This document shows positions 33,661 through 53,645 of a DNA stretch of 64,000 nt, piece after piece. The stretch is from Hirudinaria manillensis (taxonomy: Eukaryota; Annelida; Clitellata; Hirudinida; Hirudinidae), in NCBI GenBank assembly GCA_034509925.1, contig CM067532.1, positions 1,705,142 to 1,769,141 on the forward strand, given 5' to 3'. The position numbers and the translations under genes were made by a program. The number at the start of each line of letters is the position of its first letter. Position 1 is the stretch's first letter. Under the pieces are notes generated by a model. The model did no database searches and was not told where the DNA came from. It saw nothing but the letters and a program-made list of their open reading frames with translations.

Positions 33661-36596
33661 TATGATGTAGTTATCTGACTTCGCCTAAAATTAGTAAAAA
33701 TCAAGTCAATTGCCGCCTTTTTCTCAAATGATTTCATCAAGGCAAAATTTCGTCATAAAGTGACAAGTTATAGAAGCCTGGAACAAACGTCATTCTATTG
33801 ATTCCGTAAACATATCAAATTAAAAATATGAAACTTATGGAACCATGGCTTATGTAGCGTTTAATTTTTATTGAATTCGCCAGATGGACGTTGCAAATCT
33901 TAAGTCGATAGGGGTTCTTTTTAATGGATACTTTTAAATATTAACATCTGCAAATAATTGTTTAAGCAGGTATTTCAGTTAGACCTCAATGCTATAAATT
34001 ATACTTAAGTTGATTGAACATTGGCATTTATCTTTAAAGGTTTGAGAAAAAAATAGATACGTATTATCGCCGAGATAACAACAGCATCACATCCTCACAC
34101 GAAAACCACTTTCGTCATCAACATGCATCAACATCCTCCGATGTTTTCCATTAATTCATTATTCAGCCGTTAATATGGGAATCAGTCGAAATTGATGTAT
34201 GAAATCAATGAAGATAACTAGAATAAGCGCACAAAACTTACCGATGTTCAAAACGTAACGTAAACCGACAGTTAATATTCAGCGAGCATCTCCCCTTTAC
34301 ACGTGATGACGAGTTAAAGATAGAATTTAAACAATTAAACATTGAAATACAATGATCGGATTTTTAGTTATTCAATAAGGAATTAACTCAGAAATATTTT
34401 TAGCTTATTTGCGATATAAAATTTAACGCCATCTCTAATTCTAGAAAGAGCCATTTTGGAAGTTGACGGACTGTTATCGGATTGCTATCTGTTATCGGTT
34501 CTGGTTTTTGACTTTTGGTTTTAGTTGGGAAAAAAATGGTAACCTAACAATTTGTGTTATGTAAGTGTTACGTGATACAAGCTAACTCTAAGACTTAACA
34601 CTCATTATGTAACGAATAGTGCTAAATACTTTTGACCGATTATAAATAAATCACCTCAAACATGGAGCTTGGTTGCTAGTTATGTTGCCGATATCACTAT
34701 TGTTAAAACAAAAGGTAAGTATTGAATTGCACAAATGAACTCAAAACAATTCTGCTCACTTTAAAACTCTCGCCACGTGCTAAAGTCAGAATTTTCTTTA
34801 AGATTTCCGACAATCTTTCATCAATTATACCAAAAAAAACCTCTTAAGATGATGAAACCAAGTGATAGACTTCTGCGGATGTGTTTTTATTCTTGGCGGT
34901 GCGTATTGTGATCGCTATAAACATATCGACCGGACATTATCGATGTCTCTATAGATCCTTAGGTATCGATAAGATATCGGTTCAAACATGAATCACCAAG
35001 CTTCTTTTAACGGAGCTAAGCCAAAATGCTGAGTAGCAGGACATTGTTGCTTGCAGCCTAGCTCTTTTATAAAGAATAGCCCATTATAACAGAAACTTCG
35101 CTAAGGATTAATGTAATTGCTTGGGTTTCCCAATAAATGTCTAAGATAATGCGTTCGTTTCTTTGAAGAAAATCTTCTGTATCAATTAGCAAGAATTCTC
35201 ATCTGATTATTTTGTATATCCCAGAAAGTTTCTGATTATTATTAATTTATTCCAAAAGACCTCAAAAATTGGCTATCCTTCATATACTTCATATAAACAT
35301 AAAGGTCACATCGAAGACTCCTTTGTGGTACTGTAGCTGCTGACAGACGCATCACAGGAAGCGGATGGTAGCTAGTTAACAATCGACAGAGTGACTAAAA
35401 ATTAGTAATTAAATAAATTAAAGCTAAAAAAACAAGTAAACATTGAATGACAGAAATAATAAAATTCACCGATGACATCCGACAGCAAGCCAAGCAAAAA
35501 CTAAATGTTTCCTTGCAATGCTTTGTCATTAAGAACCCACAAATTGAGTAAAAACATGATCCAAATCTGCTGACAGGACTGCTGCATAGGCTAACATACT
35601 TTTGTCCTCAGCAGTACCTCGTACTTAAAAGAGGAACTGGGTACGTTTAATTTGAAGTCATGTGATTGTTACTGAATAGTGAATGTCATCGGATATCTGC
35701 AAATTATCCTCAAAACAAAGCCAAATGTGGCATCAGCAATGGATTTTTGGTGAATATTTTGACTTGAAAAGCATCTTAGGCCTCAAGCAGCCCAGCTGTC
35801 CAAGAGCAGGACAAAAAACGTTTTTAGTAATACAAACCAACTGATAATGTGAAAATCACAAATTTGATACTGATGAACGCTGAAAATAAAATAACTCCGA
35901 CAGCGTGGAACGCTTTCAATCATTATTAAAAAATTTTTTAAACCCCAAGAGATACAGCACCATACACATAAAAAAAAATGGATCTTCAAGGTTGCAAAGC
36001 ATTGAAGCAGGATCTGTCAGCTCTGATAACAGGAGATCCTATTTGCAATCTTCAAAGAAGCAAAGGAATAGCAGGAGCAATCGACTAGTTGTATGAATCC
36101 CTAAATTTAAACAGTGTGGCGTGTTGTTGCCCTACACTGTCGGTTTTCGCATAAATGCAGACTAATTGACACACATTAATTAATTAATTAATTAGCATAC
36201 ATTAGCCACCAATGGCCTAAAATTGGTTTTAAGCTTATCACAACAGAATGAGCCTAGAATGTTGTAATCCATTGTCAGCTAAAGCTGACAACTTCATCAA
36301 TCTGTACACCACAGGGACAACATATGGTGGCAATGAGATGATGATGATGATGATGGTAGAAAGAGACAAAGTAGTATTCCAAAGGCAGGATTAGCAAAAT
36401 GCTTGGCTTAAGGGAGTTTGAAACAAATGTCTAGCATCCAGTACAGAGGACTACAAACCAAATAGTTTCCTTGTTTAGCTGACATAATTCTTCTTTGACA
36501 TGATTTTCATTTAAAAAAAAACATGGCTGGTTCATTGATGCAAAAATAAACAAAATGGCAGAACACGAACGACCTATGATCTCAATCAATGGTCTG
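33661..36596. other. Region between the two phosphotransferase copies
   Basis: Holds the 5'UTR intron of copy A (donor 34242, acceptor 33687 on the minus strand), a pair of GTTATCGG motifs at 34473-34480 and 34491-34498, a TATCGATA palindrome at 34964-34971, a hairpin at 36272-36291 and the 3'UTR of copy B near 36500-36596. A possible plus-strand mini-exon is at 34682-34714. No convincing protein gene was found. Confidence 0.5.
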
Positions 36597-39500
36597 TCAG
36601 TCGTGACTGGAGTTTGACCTGACGTCGCACTGGGGCGGAGTTATCTTGAAGCAGTAGATGTCAAGATGGTCGCAGATGTCACTGCACACTCTCGTGACGT
36701 AGACGAGCAGATTGATGACGTTGTAAATCTGTAAAATAAACAATTGTCGATGTGGTGTAAGGATGGGGAGGATATAAAGCATCATTATCATTATCACCAT
36801 GACAAACAACATTCAAGTTAAATGTTGTTTTTTAATCTACGTCATGCTGATTCTAAGATGAACATAAACTCAAGCTCTTACAAGTTTTGTGATGATTATT
36901 ATTCAAGTGATATTGATTTAGTAAACTCCTACAAAATTATTAAACTCTTGCAAAGTTATTAAACTCTTACAAATCATATTGTAATTATTATTCAAGCTAT
37001 TACATTATTACTCATGAGATAATTGGTAAACCCTTGGCAAGGGACAATTGTACATAACAAGCTTAATGATTATCAAAGATTATTGGCAAAATAAGATTCA
37101 AAATTAACAAATGAAAAACAAATCAATCCTAGCCAATTTAATGGATTTAACCACTTTTGAAGTTATATGGGAATCAAAGGAACTCAAATTGATTATTACA
37201 AATAGAAGGGAATTCCTGCTTTCCTTGTTAGTGCAGTGATTACAGTAATTATTTCGAAGCACAGTGCCAATATTTAGTTTGATTTCTCAAAAAATTAAAT
37301 TAAATAAAAAGTTGTCAAAAAATGAATATTAATAGCCTCGAATATATAACCAAAGAGCAGCTATAAATAAAGCGATGTTTGTGTCACTCACGAATGCAAT
37401 CCACAAGAAGCAGGTTTCCATGGAGAAGCTGAGCATCTCTGCGACTAGAAGGAGCAAAGGGCCGACAAATATGGAGTCCAAACAAGGCATCTCCGTCTTG
37501 GTCATGTAACTCACCTACAAGTTATTACGAATAATTTATAATAAATAATTAACAGATAAAATCCAGAATGTGCCACTCTAGTTGTTCTAATAAGATTCTT
37601 GGAATAAATAAATTAGGTCCGAACTTCACGAAACATATAGCAACACGTGACATCTTGATTCTAATTTTAGCATCAGCTACATGAATATTAAACAGCTCCT
37701 ATCCACCAACCAGAACAAGACAGCAGAGCTTGGTAGCAACAACTCCGAACGTGATGTGGTAAAGGACAACATTGTCCTCCAGCAGACGAGTGGCCGAGAA
37801 GAAGCAGCAGGAGAAACCGAAAAAGAAAAATATTCCTATCGGAATCGCCGGCATGTACCGCCTCGGGACCTGTAAAAGTGGGAGGAGCTACATAAATTAT
37901 CTAAATTCGAGGATAGAATTTCAAGTTAATCTGATATCTTTCTAATCATACTATCCAGATTACTTGAAATTTTTAATTTGAAATATTTTAAAAGTGAAAT
38001 ACGATTAAAATTGAATAATAGGATGCAAAATATTTTAAAATGCAGCCATAAATATTGTATCAGATAAAAATACACAAGGAATAATTAAATCAAAATAAAT
38101 CAAAAAAAAATAATCACATTAATATTGCAAATATCATTTATGAGCAATAACCAGTAATTAACCATAGAACCGAATAGTTCACGTGTACTTGAAATATTTT
38201 ATAGCAGATATTGCTGCTTGCAAACACTTTTAAAGATAAGCAAGAACAATCCTTCTGAATCACATGTTAAATCTCAAAGTTTAATGAAAATTGAAAAATT
38301 CACGAGCGATGATTTTGCTCCATAATATTTTTTTTTTGAGGGTGTTTGAATTTAGATATCATTTCAAAGTGATGCTAAAAGTGGAAGAGAATGAGAAAGA
38401 TGAGCCATCTTGCTTAAACCTCATTCAGGAGATGAAGCTTTTTTGGCCAACAAAGAAGACGAAAATATGTCGCTGGAAACTTCACTATTAAAACTAAAAA
38501 CAATAAACAAATGTTCTGACAAAATCTGAATTTAAAAAAAATTGAAAATTGTCATTTCAACTTTTTCAGGCAAAGAGGAAGGTCAACCATAAATTAACAT
38601 AAATTTTCATGTAATAATACTAGCAGTAGTACTTTTACAATCAGCTTAAAGTGCTTTGCAAATTGATTTGCAAAACGATTGAACAAAAAAAGGCAAATGA
38701 ATAAACCAACCAGAGTTTTCAATTTCTTGACTTCCTCTTCACAAAAGTTCGACGCGGTCACAGGCTTTGCTTTGTCGTTGCTTTCGGCCGTCTTGTTGTC
38801 GTCTGCTTTATAAATGACGACGAGGAACGTCGAGAGGATGTAGATGCCAAAGACCGAGGCGCTCAGCCAGAGAATCTGATTCACCTTGAGACCGAGTATA
38901 ACCTACAGAAAAGTCATGAGGAAATTATCAACACCAAAACAACAATAAGAAAAATTATAATATAAATCCTGTAATTATTACATTCACAATATAATCCCTA
39001 CAATTAATACAATCATATAAACAAATATGATCAACATTCAATTTAAAGACGTTGAGCACGTCGTGCACAATGACGAGAGTGAAGCTTTGTTGATGAGGAG
39101 ACTAATGAGCTGATTTTGCAGGGCTGATCTTAACGAGCAAAATGACTTGCCTCGTAGTTCCAAATGGATGCTCCGAAGACGGCATTGAACAGGTACAACG
39201 AGGTCACGGCAATCTGTCCCTCGGTCACGTCCAGTCTGTTGAAACGGTTAACGATTATTAACGAATCGTTAGTAATAAATAATTAACGAGTTTAAAATGG
39301 TTATAAATAATCGCCCATTTTTTCTCTTTGATGTCAATATTTCCTCAATCGTGGGAACAACACTACGGTGTTCTTTGTGACTTTTTTTATGATAATCACT
39401 TAGAGAAGGAAATGTGACTAATAATACTTTTGTTCTTAAGCATACTCAAAACAGGAAGTCATAGAAAATCTATAAATGACGAGGATGGAAACAATAATGT

Positions 39501-41268
39501 GCATAATTTATTCATCAGGAATAATTAAACATTCATCAGCGAATTGAATATTTTTAATTTCTTCACCAGGCATGTCATTTCAAGTTTTTTTCAGGCAAAG
39601 AGGAAGGTCAACTATAAATTAACATAAATTTTCATGTAATAATACTAGCAGTAGTACTTTTACAATCAGCTTAAAGTGCTTAGCCTATGTAATTCAAGCA
39701 TGATTTCAGATAGAATCTAAAGAAGATTTCTTTCTTAATGGGAATCTAATCTCTCAGAAAATTACTTGTCATAGAGTGCAGATTACCGCTTTGTTGGACT
39801 TAGTTCTCTGCTAATTGTTGTCAAAAATACCAGGCTTTGAGATGTTTAGCAGTTGGAATGGCTTGTTGTTCATTACCAGACATTAAATTGGTCTTCTTAA
39901 ACCTATGCTCCATCAACTAACAAACACTACAAATTAATTATAGTTATAATTATAGTGCTTATTAAGTAATTTACTTGTGCCCGTTAAGTTAAACTACTGA
40001 GGATTGGTCAAACCCGTAAACTTTTATGAAGAACTTAAATCTAAAATTCCAGAGGGACTTGCAATCCTGATAAGCACTATCATCTTGCCTCAGTGAGGCC
40101 ATTTAGGGTTGACATATTTCATTTATCATTCCCAGTACTGTCATCAACATCAATATCCACATAATCAGTAATGACATTTGCAAAGTCACTTCAGCGATAA
40201 AACAGCGTCCTTCGTGGAAAAGTCTTGACAAACATTATAGACTAATTGCTCAATATTTATCTTTTTGAATTTATAATTCTCCATTAAAATCATTTTCAAC
40301 ACTAATTATAATAACTTTAAATAAATCAACCAATATTAGTAATGATCAATTAGAAAAATTTAAATATTATTAGAACATAAATTAAATATTATTAGAATAT
40401 AAATTAAATATAATTAGAATATAAAAATTTAATTAACGAAAACTGAGCTGGCTTTTCATAACATTAATAAAAAGTCAAAACTAACAGCCCAAACTTCATG
40501 ATCCCAGTGGCAAATGTCCTCCATTGTGCAGTGTAGAAGATGGTCATGGTGATGAAGGTGACCATCGAGAATATGTAGGGGCTCGACCCAATCTGGGTGG
40601 CAATGCACACCCCGATGATAATTATGACTGAAATATTTCACAAATAGGAATGAAAAAAGTGACAAGGTTGTATGAGAATGTATGAGGTTGCAAATCAATA
40701 GCTACAATTAATTAAGGTAATATCTAATTAGTAATGATTGTAAATGCTAAACTAATGTAATTTTTAAAAAAAGATTTGTAATAATAATATTATAATTGTT
40801 GTAATACTATTCCACAATTCATACGGTGTGTTAAATATATGTATATAATTTTGACCATTGGAGAACTGAATAAAACCAACCAATCGACATGGCGTCACAT
40901 CCATGGTCGAAAAGTTCCCCCAAAGGAGAAGAGCTTCCTGTTCGCCGAGCTTGCTTGCCATCGATGGCATCGAGAGATTGGTAAACAAAGAGGAATATGG
41001 CACACAGCGTATAGCACCACCAGGGAGCTTCACCGAAACCTTTTGGGCAATATAGCATGAGAAATATTGTGGATAAAATGTTGCCTATTAGGCCCCAGAG
41101 TGTGATAGCATTTGGAGCCCAAGACATGGGGATCTGTTCCACCAGCCACCTCCAGAAAGGTTGCATGTATGGATCGAGTAAAGTGGTTCCCTCGGAGGAA
41201 TACTTGTGTTCCTTGAGGCGCTCCAGTTGATATTCATTCAAAATTCTTCTTTTAGTCATGATGCTCAT
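36597..41268 (-). CDS. CDP-alcohol phosphotransferase, copy B (tandem paralogue)
   Basis: Exons in gene order: 41268-40881, 40627-40486, 39235-39151, 38902-38711, 37869-37711, 37514-37392, 36728-36597 (TGA). All phases agree; 406 aa. The start is MSIMTKRR; the second ATG at 41259 aligns with the start of copy A. The catalytic motif is intact and offset by three residues (D103, G104 to D125). Exon 1 is about 90 percent identical to copy A in protein; later exons are much more diverged (roughly 60 percent in exon 2). The region that is one exon in copy A (32371-32042) is split here by an extra intron (37870-38710). Intron 3 begins GAG|GCAAGT, a GC-AG intron. The C-terminal tail is longer ([13 protein letters not shown]). 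A non-coding leader is suggested by acceptor 41292 and donor candidate 41753. Same reaction as copy A; partition of substrates is unknown. Confidence 0.93.
38550..39681 (-). repeat. 107-bp direct repeat in introns 4 and 2 of phosphotransferase copy B
   Basis: Bases 38550-38656 and 39573-39681 are nearly identical (both contain TTTCAGGCAAAGAGGAAGGT and CTAGCAGTAGTACTTTTACA). They differ by one substitution in the first 30 bases, a two-base change in a T run, and one later substitution. The first lies in the intron unique to copy B, the second in intron 2. Confidence 0.9.
39149..39150 (-). other. GC splice donor (GC-AG intron)
   Basis: On the minus strand exon 3 of phosphotransferase copy B ends TGGAACTACGAG and continues GCAAGT. 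The phase fits the downstream acceptor (TTCTGTAG, exon start at 38902), and no in-phase GT lies nearby. The sequence fits the stringent consensus of GC donors. Confidence 0.75.
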
Positions 41269-42009
41269 TTAAACCGTACTCTTGGTTGAGACTAAAACAA
41301 ATACAGGCATTTGAGAATGACATTCATTACAAATCTTTTTTTTAATGAGTTATTGTACTGCAAAACATATTGAGATGTAAAAGAATTCTAAAACTTAAAA
41401 ACAAATCAGTACAGAAACTTTTTCCCAAATCAGATACTCCAAAATAGCTTTAAATTATTAACATTAGCTCTGCAGCGTACGAAACAAAAGGTGGCAGGAA
41501 TCCAAAACGTTCCGAGAACACTGGCTGACGAATCAATACCAATCGATAAGCAAACTGTTATTACTACACGCAAAAACGACGTTACGATATGTAATTGCGT
41601 CTATCGAAGTTCACTAGTTATGGATCACGTGAGTTTAAAGCACACGATATCGACCACATCGTTAAGGTAATTAACGTTGATAAGCGCCGCCCATCGCACT
41701 CATCGTGGAACTTTTATGCATCAATTAAAGCCCTTAAGATGACACAAATTACCTCAAGATCAGTCGTCAACTGTCGGACATGACAGCAATAACTCCGATA
41801 ACCCGATAACAAAAAAACAACAACAAAAAGCAGTACACAATAGCGCTAAGCGGTACCCTAGAGAAGTGACATCTTTTGTGAATGTAATTTTCATATCGTT
41901 GTTGAATATATTTAGATTGGTTTACTCTTAATTAAACAAAATTCTAACTTAAAATAGCTAATTTTCGGTAACCATCTTCGTTTAAACCTTACTCGTTACG
42001 TCGCAATTA

Positions 42010-42095
42010 GTATATATATATACACACATATGTATGCGTGTGTATATGTATATATTTATATATATACACATGTGTACGTGTGTGCGTGCGGCACA
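42010..42095. repeat. TA/CA/TG dinucleotide microsatellite
   Basis: Alternating purine-pyrimidine tract with TATATATA, CACACATATGTATGCGTGTG and GTACGTGTGTGCGTGCG runs, unlike the ATT/ATC repeats elsewhere in the window. Such sequence can adopt Z-DNA or cruciform structures. Confidence 0.8.
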
Positions 42096-42837
42096 CGCAA
42101 CCACCATCCGCATTCCCTCAACTCCACTTCCACAGCTAAGTCATTCCAGCCCATAAACCTCCTGCAGTTAACACCAGCTGATATTTTTTAATTACCAAAA
42201 TAAGTTGCCCAATCAACCCCAGAAAACTCAACCAGATGCTTTTATTCACAATCAGTTTTCTCGAAATCGTGCGAGTTTAAAAAAAATATATATTTATACG
42301 TGTGTATCTGTATATCCAAATTAAATATATTTTATGTTTCGAAAATTGCTTGGAATGGAGTGCATAGGAAAAGCATGGATCAGGGTTGTCAAAAGCTACT
42401 GACAGCGGGCTCAAGCACCGCACGAGACGAAACGACCGAACGTTGAGCGAGGTGAAGGCCGCAAATAGTAATCAAATCGTATCTTTTCCAGCTGTCGAAA
42501 ATAAATAAAATTAACTGAAAAGATTCAGTGCATATAAAGTCTGCATAATTCATTAATTCAGAAATAATGGAGGGGTCAACATCTTCAAAATTATAGGAAA
42601 ATAAAGGTGAAAACCTGTATGAAAAATGTCCTTCGTTAAAGCTACACGAGTTGAGAAACCACAAACAAGCATTTGTTTTTCTTGTTAGAATGGCATAAAC
42701 ATAATGCAGAATGGTTATTTGGAATTCATTTGAAGCCAATTCACTTTTAGCCACCACCTGAGTAAATATTACAACCTATCATCATCAACTCAGTTCATCT
42801 ACGTACAGTGGAATGCTAAGGCATTCATTCGTTCGTT

Positions 42838-42934
42838 CAAATGAATTGATTCAAATGAATTGATTCAAATGAATTGATCCAAATGAATTGATTCAAATGA
42901 ATTGATTCAAATGAATTGATCCAAATGAATTGTC
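42838..42934 (+). repeat. 14-bp minisatellite with a 42-bp higher-order pattern
   Basis: Seven head-to-tail units of CAAATGAATTGATT. The last base follows the order T, T, C, T, T, C, so the array is two copies of a 42-bp trimer plus a partial unit. It lies 85 bp beyond the stop codon of the FERM gene, probably in its 3'UTR. Confidence 0.92.
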
Positions 42935-43019
42935 CACGAAAGCTTTCAAATGTATGACTTGACAAACCACAACCATTTGTTAATGACGAGATTTCGTTTT
43001 CTGTACATTCAGCTTTTGT

Positions 43020-51570
<8,551 letters not shown>

Positions 51571-52170
51571 GTTGAAGGATCTCTTTAACAACTCAGAAAA
51601 ATCAAGAATACGAAAAGTATCTCCGAACGTTCGACGTACAAAATCAGCCACTGACTGTGAAATCTTATTTCAAGCACAAACACAAGATCGAAACACCATT
51701 TCCTTCCACTCGCGTCTATCGACGCGCGATTTCGACAGAGATGCAACACATTAACGGCCGGTCCGATATTTATTTGCTTTGGCGGTCTCCCGACAGCATG
51801 CGCCAACTTGGGAAGCAGAGCCAAAGCCTAGAAATTCAAAGGGTTCGATTCTGGTGCATCCACCGCCAACGTCTTGAACCCGAAGTCAACAAGTAGAGTT
51901 CTGACGATCACATTTACAGGTCTCAGTTAACTGTATGCGCTACCAAGGCCAGCAAGCACTGAAAGCAGATCATAATCGATAAAACGAAAATGGTCTTCGC
52001 AGTTACTCGGCGAACGTTTTTCTAATACAAAACCTTAATACAAAAATCACCGCGCAGGTAAACCTTTGCCAAGAAAAAGAAATTATCGAACACAATTTTT
52101 ATTCTTTAAATAACATTTGTTTGCTGTAACTGTATAACAATTTTAGTTTTTTTTTTTAACCATGGACATT
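51571..52170 (-). promoter_or_regulatory. 600-bp gap: FERM-gene promoter/5'UTR and TUBGCP4 3'UTR
   Basis: TUBGCP4 and the FERM gene lie in the same orientation only 600 bp apart. The TUBGCP4 poly(A) signal at 52098-52103 leaves about 530 bp for the FERM promoter and leader. Open stretches here (for example 51585-51824 minus, 51657-51896 plus) have no recognised homology. Confidence 0.45.
52098..52103 (-). terminator. TUBGCP4 polyadenylation signal
   Basis: AATAAA on the minus strand (TTTATT on plus), 68 bp after the TUBGCP4 stop codon. Confidence 0.6.
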
Positions 52171-53611
52171 TCATGTTCGAGGCTTATTGGCTGCTGACTG
52201 CTGAATATGTGAGAAAAACTTGTTATAATCAATCCTCAGGAGCAGTTGAGCAAGATGTGGGCTGCTTGCTTGATTGTTCTTAAAGCTTGAAAGTAGCTTG
52301 AACAATAGACTCGAGTTGAGTTCAAATTCCTGTCAATTGTCATCAAAGCAAGGAATGAAAGTGAATGAATGCATGCATTGATTCATGGAGTCAATTAAAG
52401 ATGAATTGTCACCTTTGATATTTCATCTAGATGATTCCTCTCTGCCTGTGTCAGAATCGACTCAGAATATATCATGAGGCCGTAAAATGCATGGCACAGT
52501 TCGAGAATTCTTGACAGGCAACCACTTATCTGTTAGATAGCATCCATACTTAACGCTCAAAAGCAATATTACTAAAGATTAAGAAAAATTTATTAGTACA
52601 TATAAGATAGAAGATGTGTCTTTGGAATGTATGGCTTGGATGAATCAAATTGATTTTGGGAATAAATATAATAACTAATTATAAATAAAAGGTAATAATT
52701 TAAAATAATAAATAATTAAAATAATAAAATTCCATAGGTGGTGCAGATGTTGTTCTTGGTGTTTAAGAACTCCAACAAGCAATAGATTGGCAGATGGCTA
52801 GCATCTCGTTAAAGCAAGTTGTCCAAATGCCCGTAACGATTTTAAGCAATTATTTTATGATAGTAAATTCTAATCTACTTTTAATCATTTATTTTACCGG
52901 CTTCGAGTGAAAGAAGCACTGATTGTGCAGTGAAGTCAGGAAACACTCGTGTGCCAACAGGATTTCCTCGAAATCCTTCTTCGTTTTGATCTTTTCCAAG
53001 AGCAGACAATACTGAGACTCTATTACATCCACCTAAGACAAGGAGAATAAAATAATAGATTGACTAGAAATAATCTCCCTTGTTGTAACTTCTCGTAACT
53101 TCTCGTTGTTGTGTTCTCTTTTACCATTTATAAATAATTACATCTATGAAATAGTGGTTTTAGGTAGTTGTGCTTGGAAAGTTTATTATGACTGAATTTA
53201 GTATTAACTTATGACTGGAACTGATTGCATATTTAATGGTGTTAAAGCATTTAGATACAATATAACTTTATGTCACTTTATGTGTATAAAGTACTTATAA
53301 TTGATTATTATAATTGATAAATAATGGTAAATAATAAATAAATTATTATTATTATAAATAATAAATTACGTTAAATAATAATTAATCCATTGGCGTTACT
53401 TGACAAATCATCAGGGAAGAAACAGAAAAAGAAAGCAACAAATAGCTACAGAAGAAACCTGTAAATAGTACTGCAAATTGTCAACAAGGAAGGCCATGTG
53501 GTTCCTGAGGCGCCACTTTGAAGTCGACGACGGATCAGAAGTTGGACCTGGAACAAAAAAAATGGAGGATTGTTAAGTATTCCATTGTTATTAATACAAT
53601 TATTATTATTA

Positions 53612-53645
<34 letters not shown>

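Larger units (their letters stand above)
41269..43019. other. Intergenic DNA upstream of phosphotransferase copy B and 3' of the FERM gene
   Basis: Contains the leader of copy B, tandem CCGATAAC motifs at 41795-41810, a TA/CA/TG microsatellite at about 42010-42100, probable 3'UTR of the FERM gene, and a 14-bp minisatellite at 42838-42934. An open stretch on the minus strand at 42389-42757 has no recognisable domain and is probably 3'UTR. Confidence 0.5.

Noticed and set aside
35905-36096. 63-codon plus-strand open frame
   Set aside because: No start context, splice signal or recognisable motif; length expected by chance.
42389-42757. 122-codon minus-strand open frame
   Set aside because: Immediately downstream of the FERM-gene stop codon on the same strand, no domain; most likely 3'UTR.
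42838-42934. Regularly spaced repeats considered as a CRISPR array
   Set aside because: Units are directly adjacent with no unique spacers, in a eukaryotic gene setting; this is a minisatellite.
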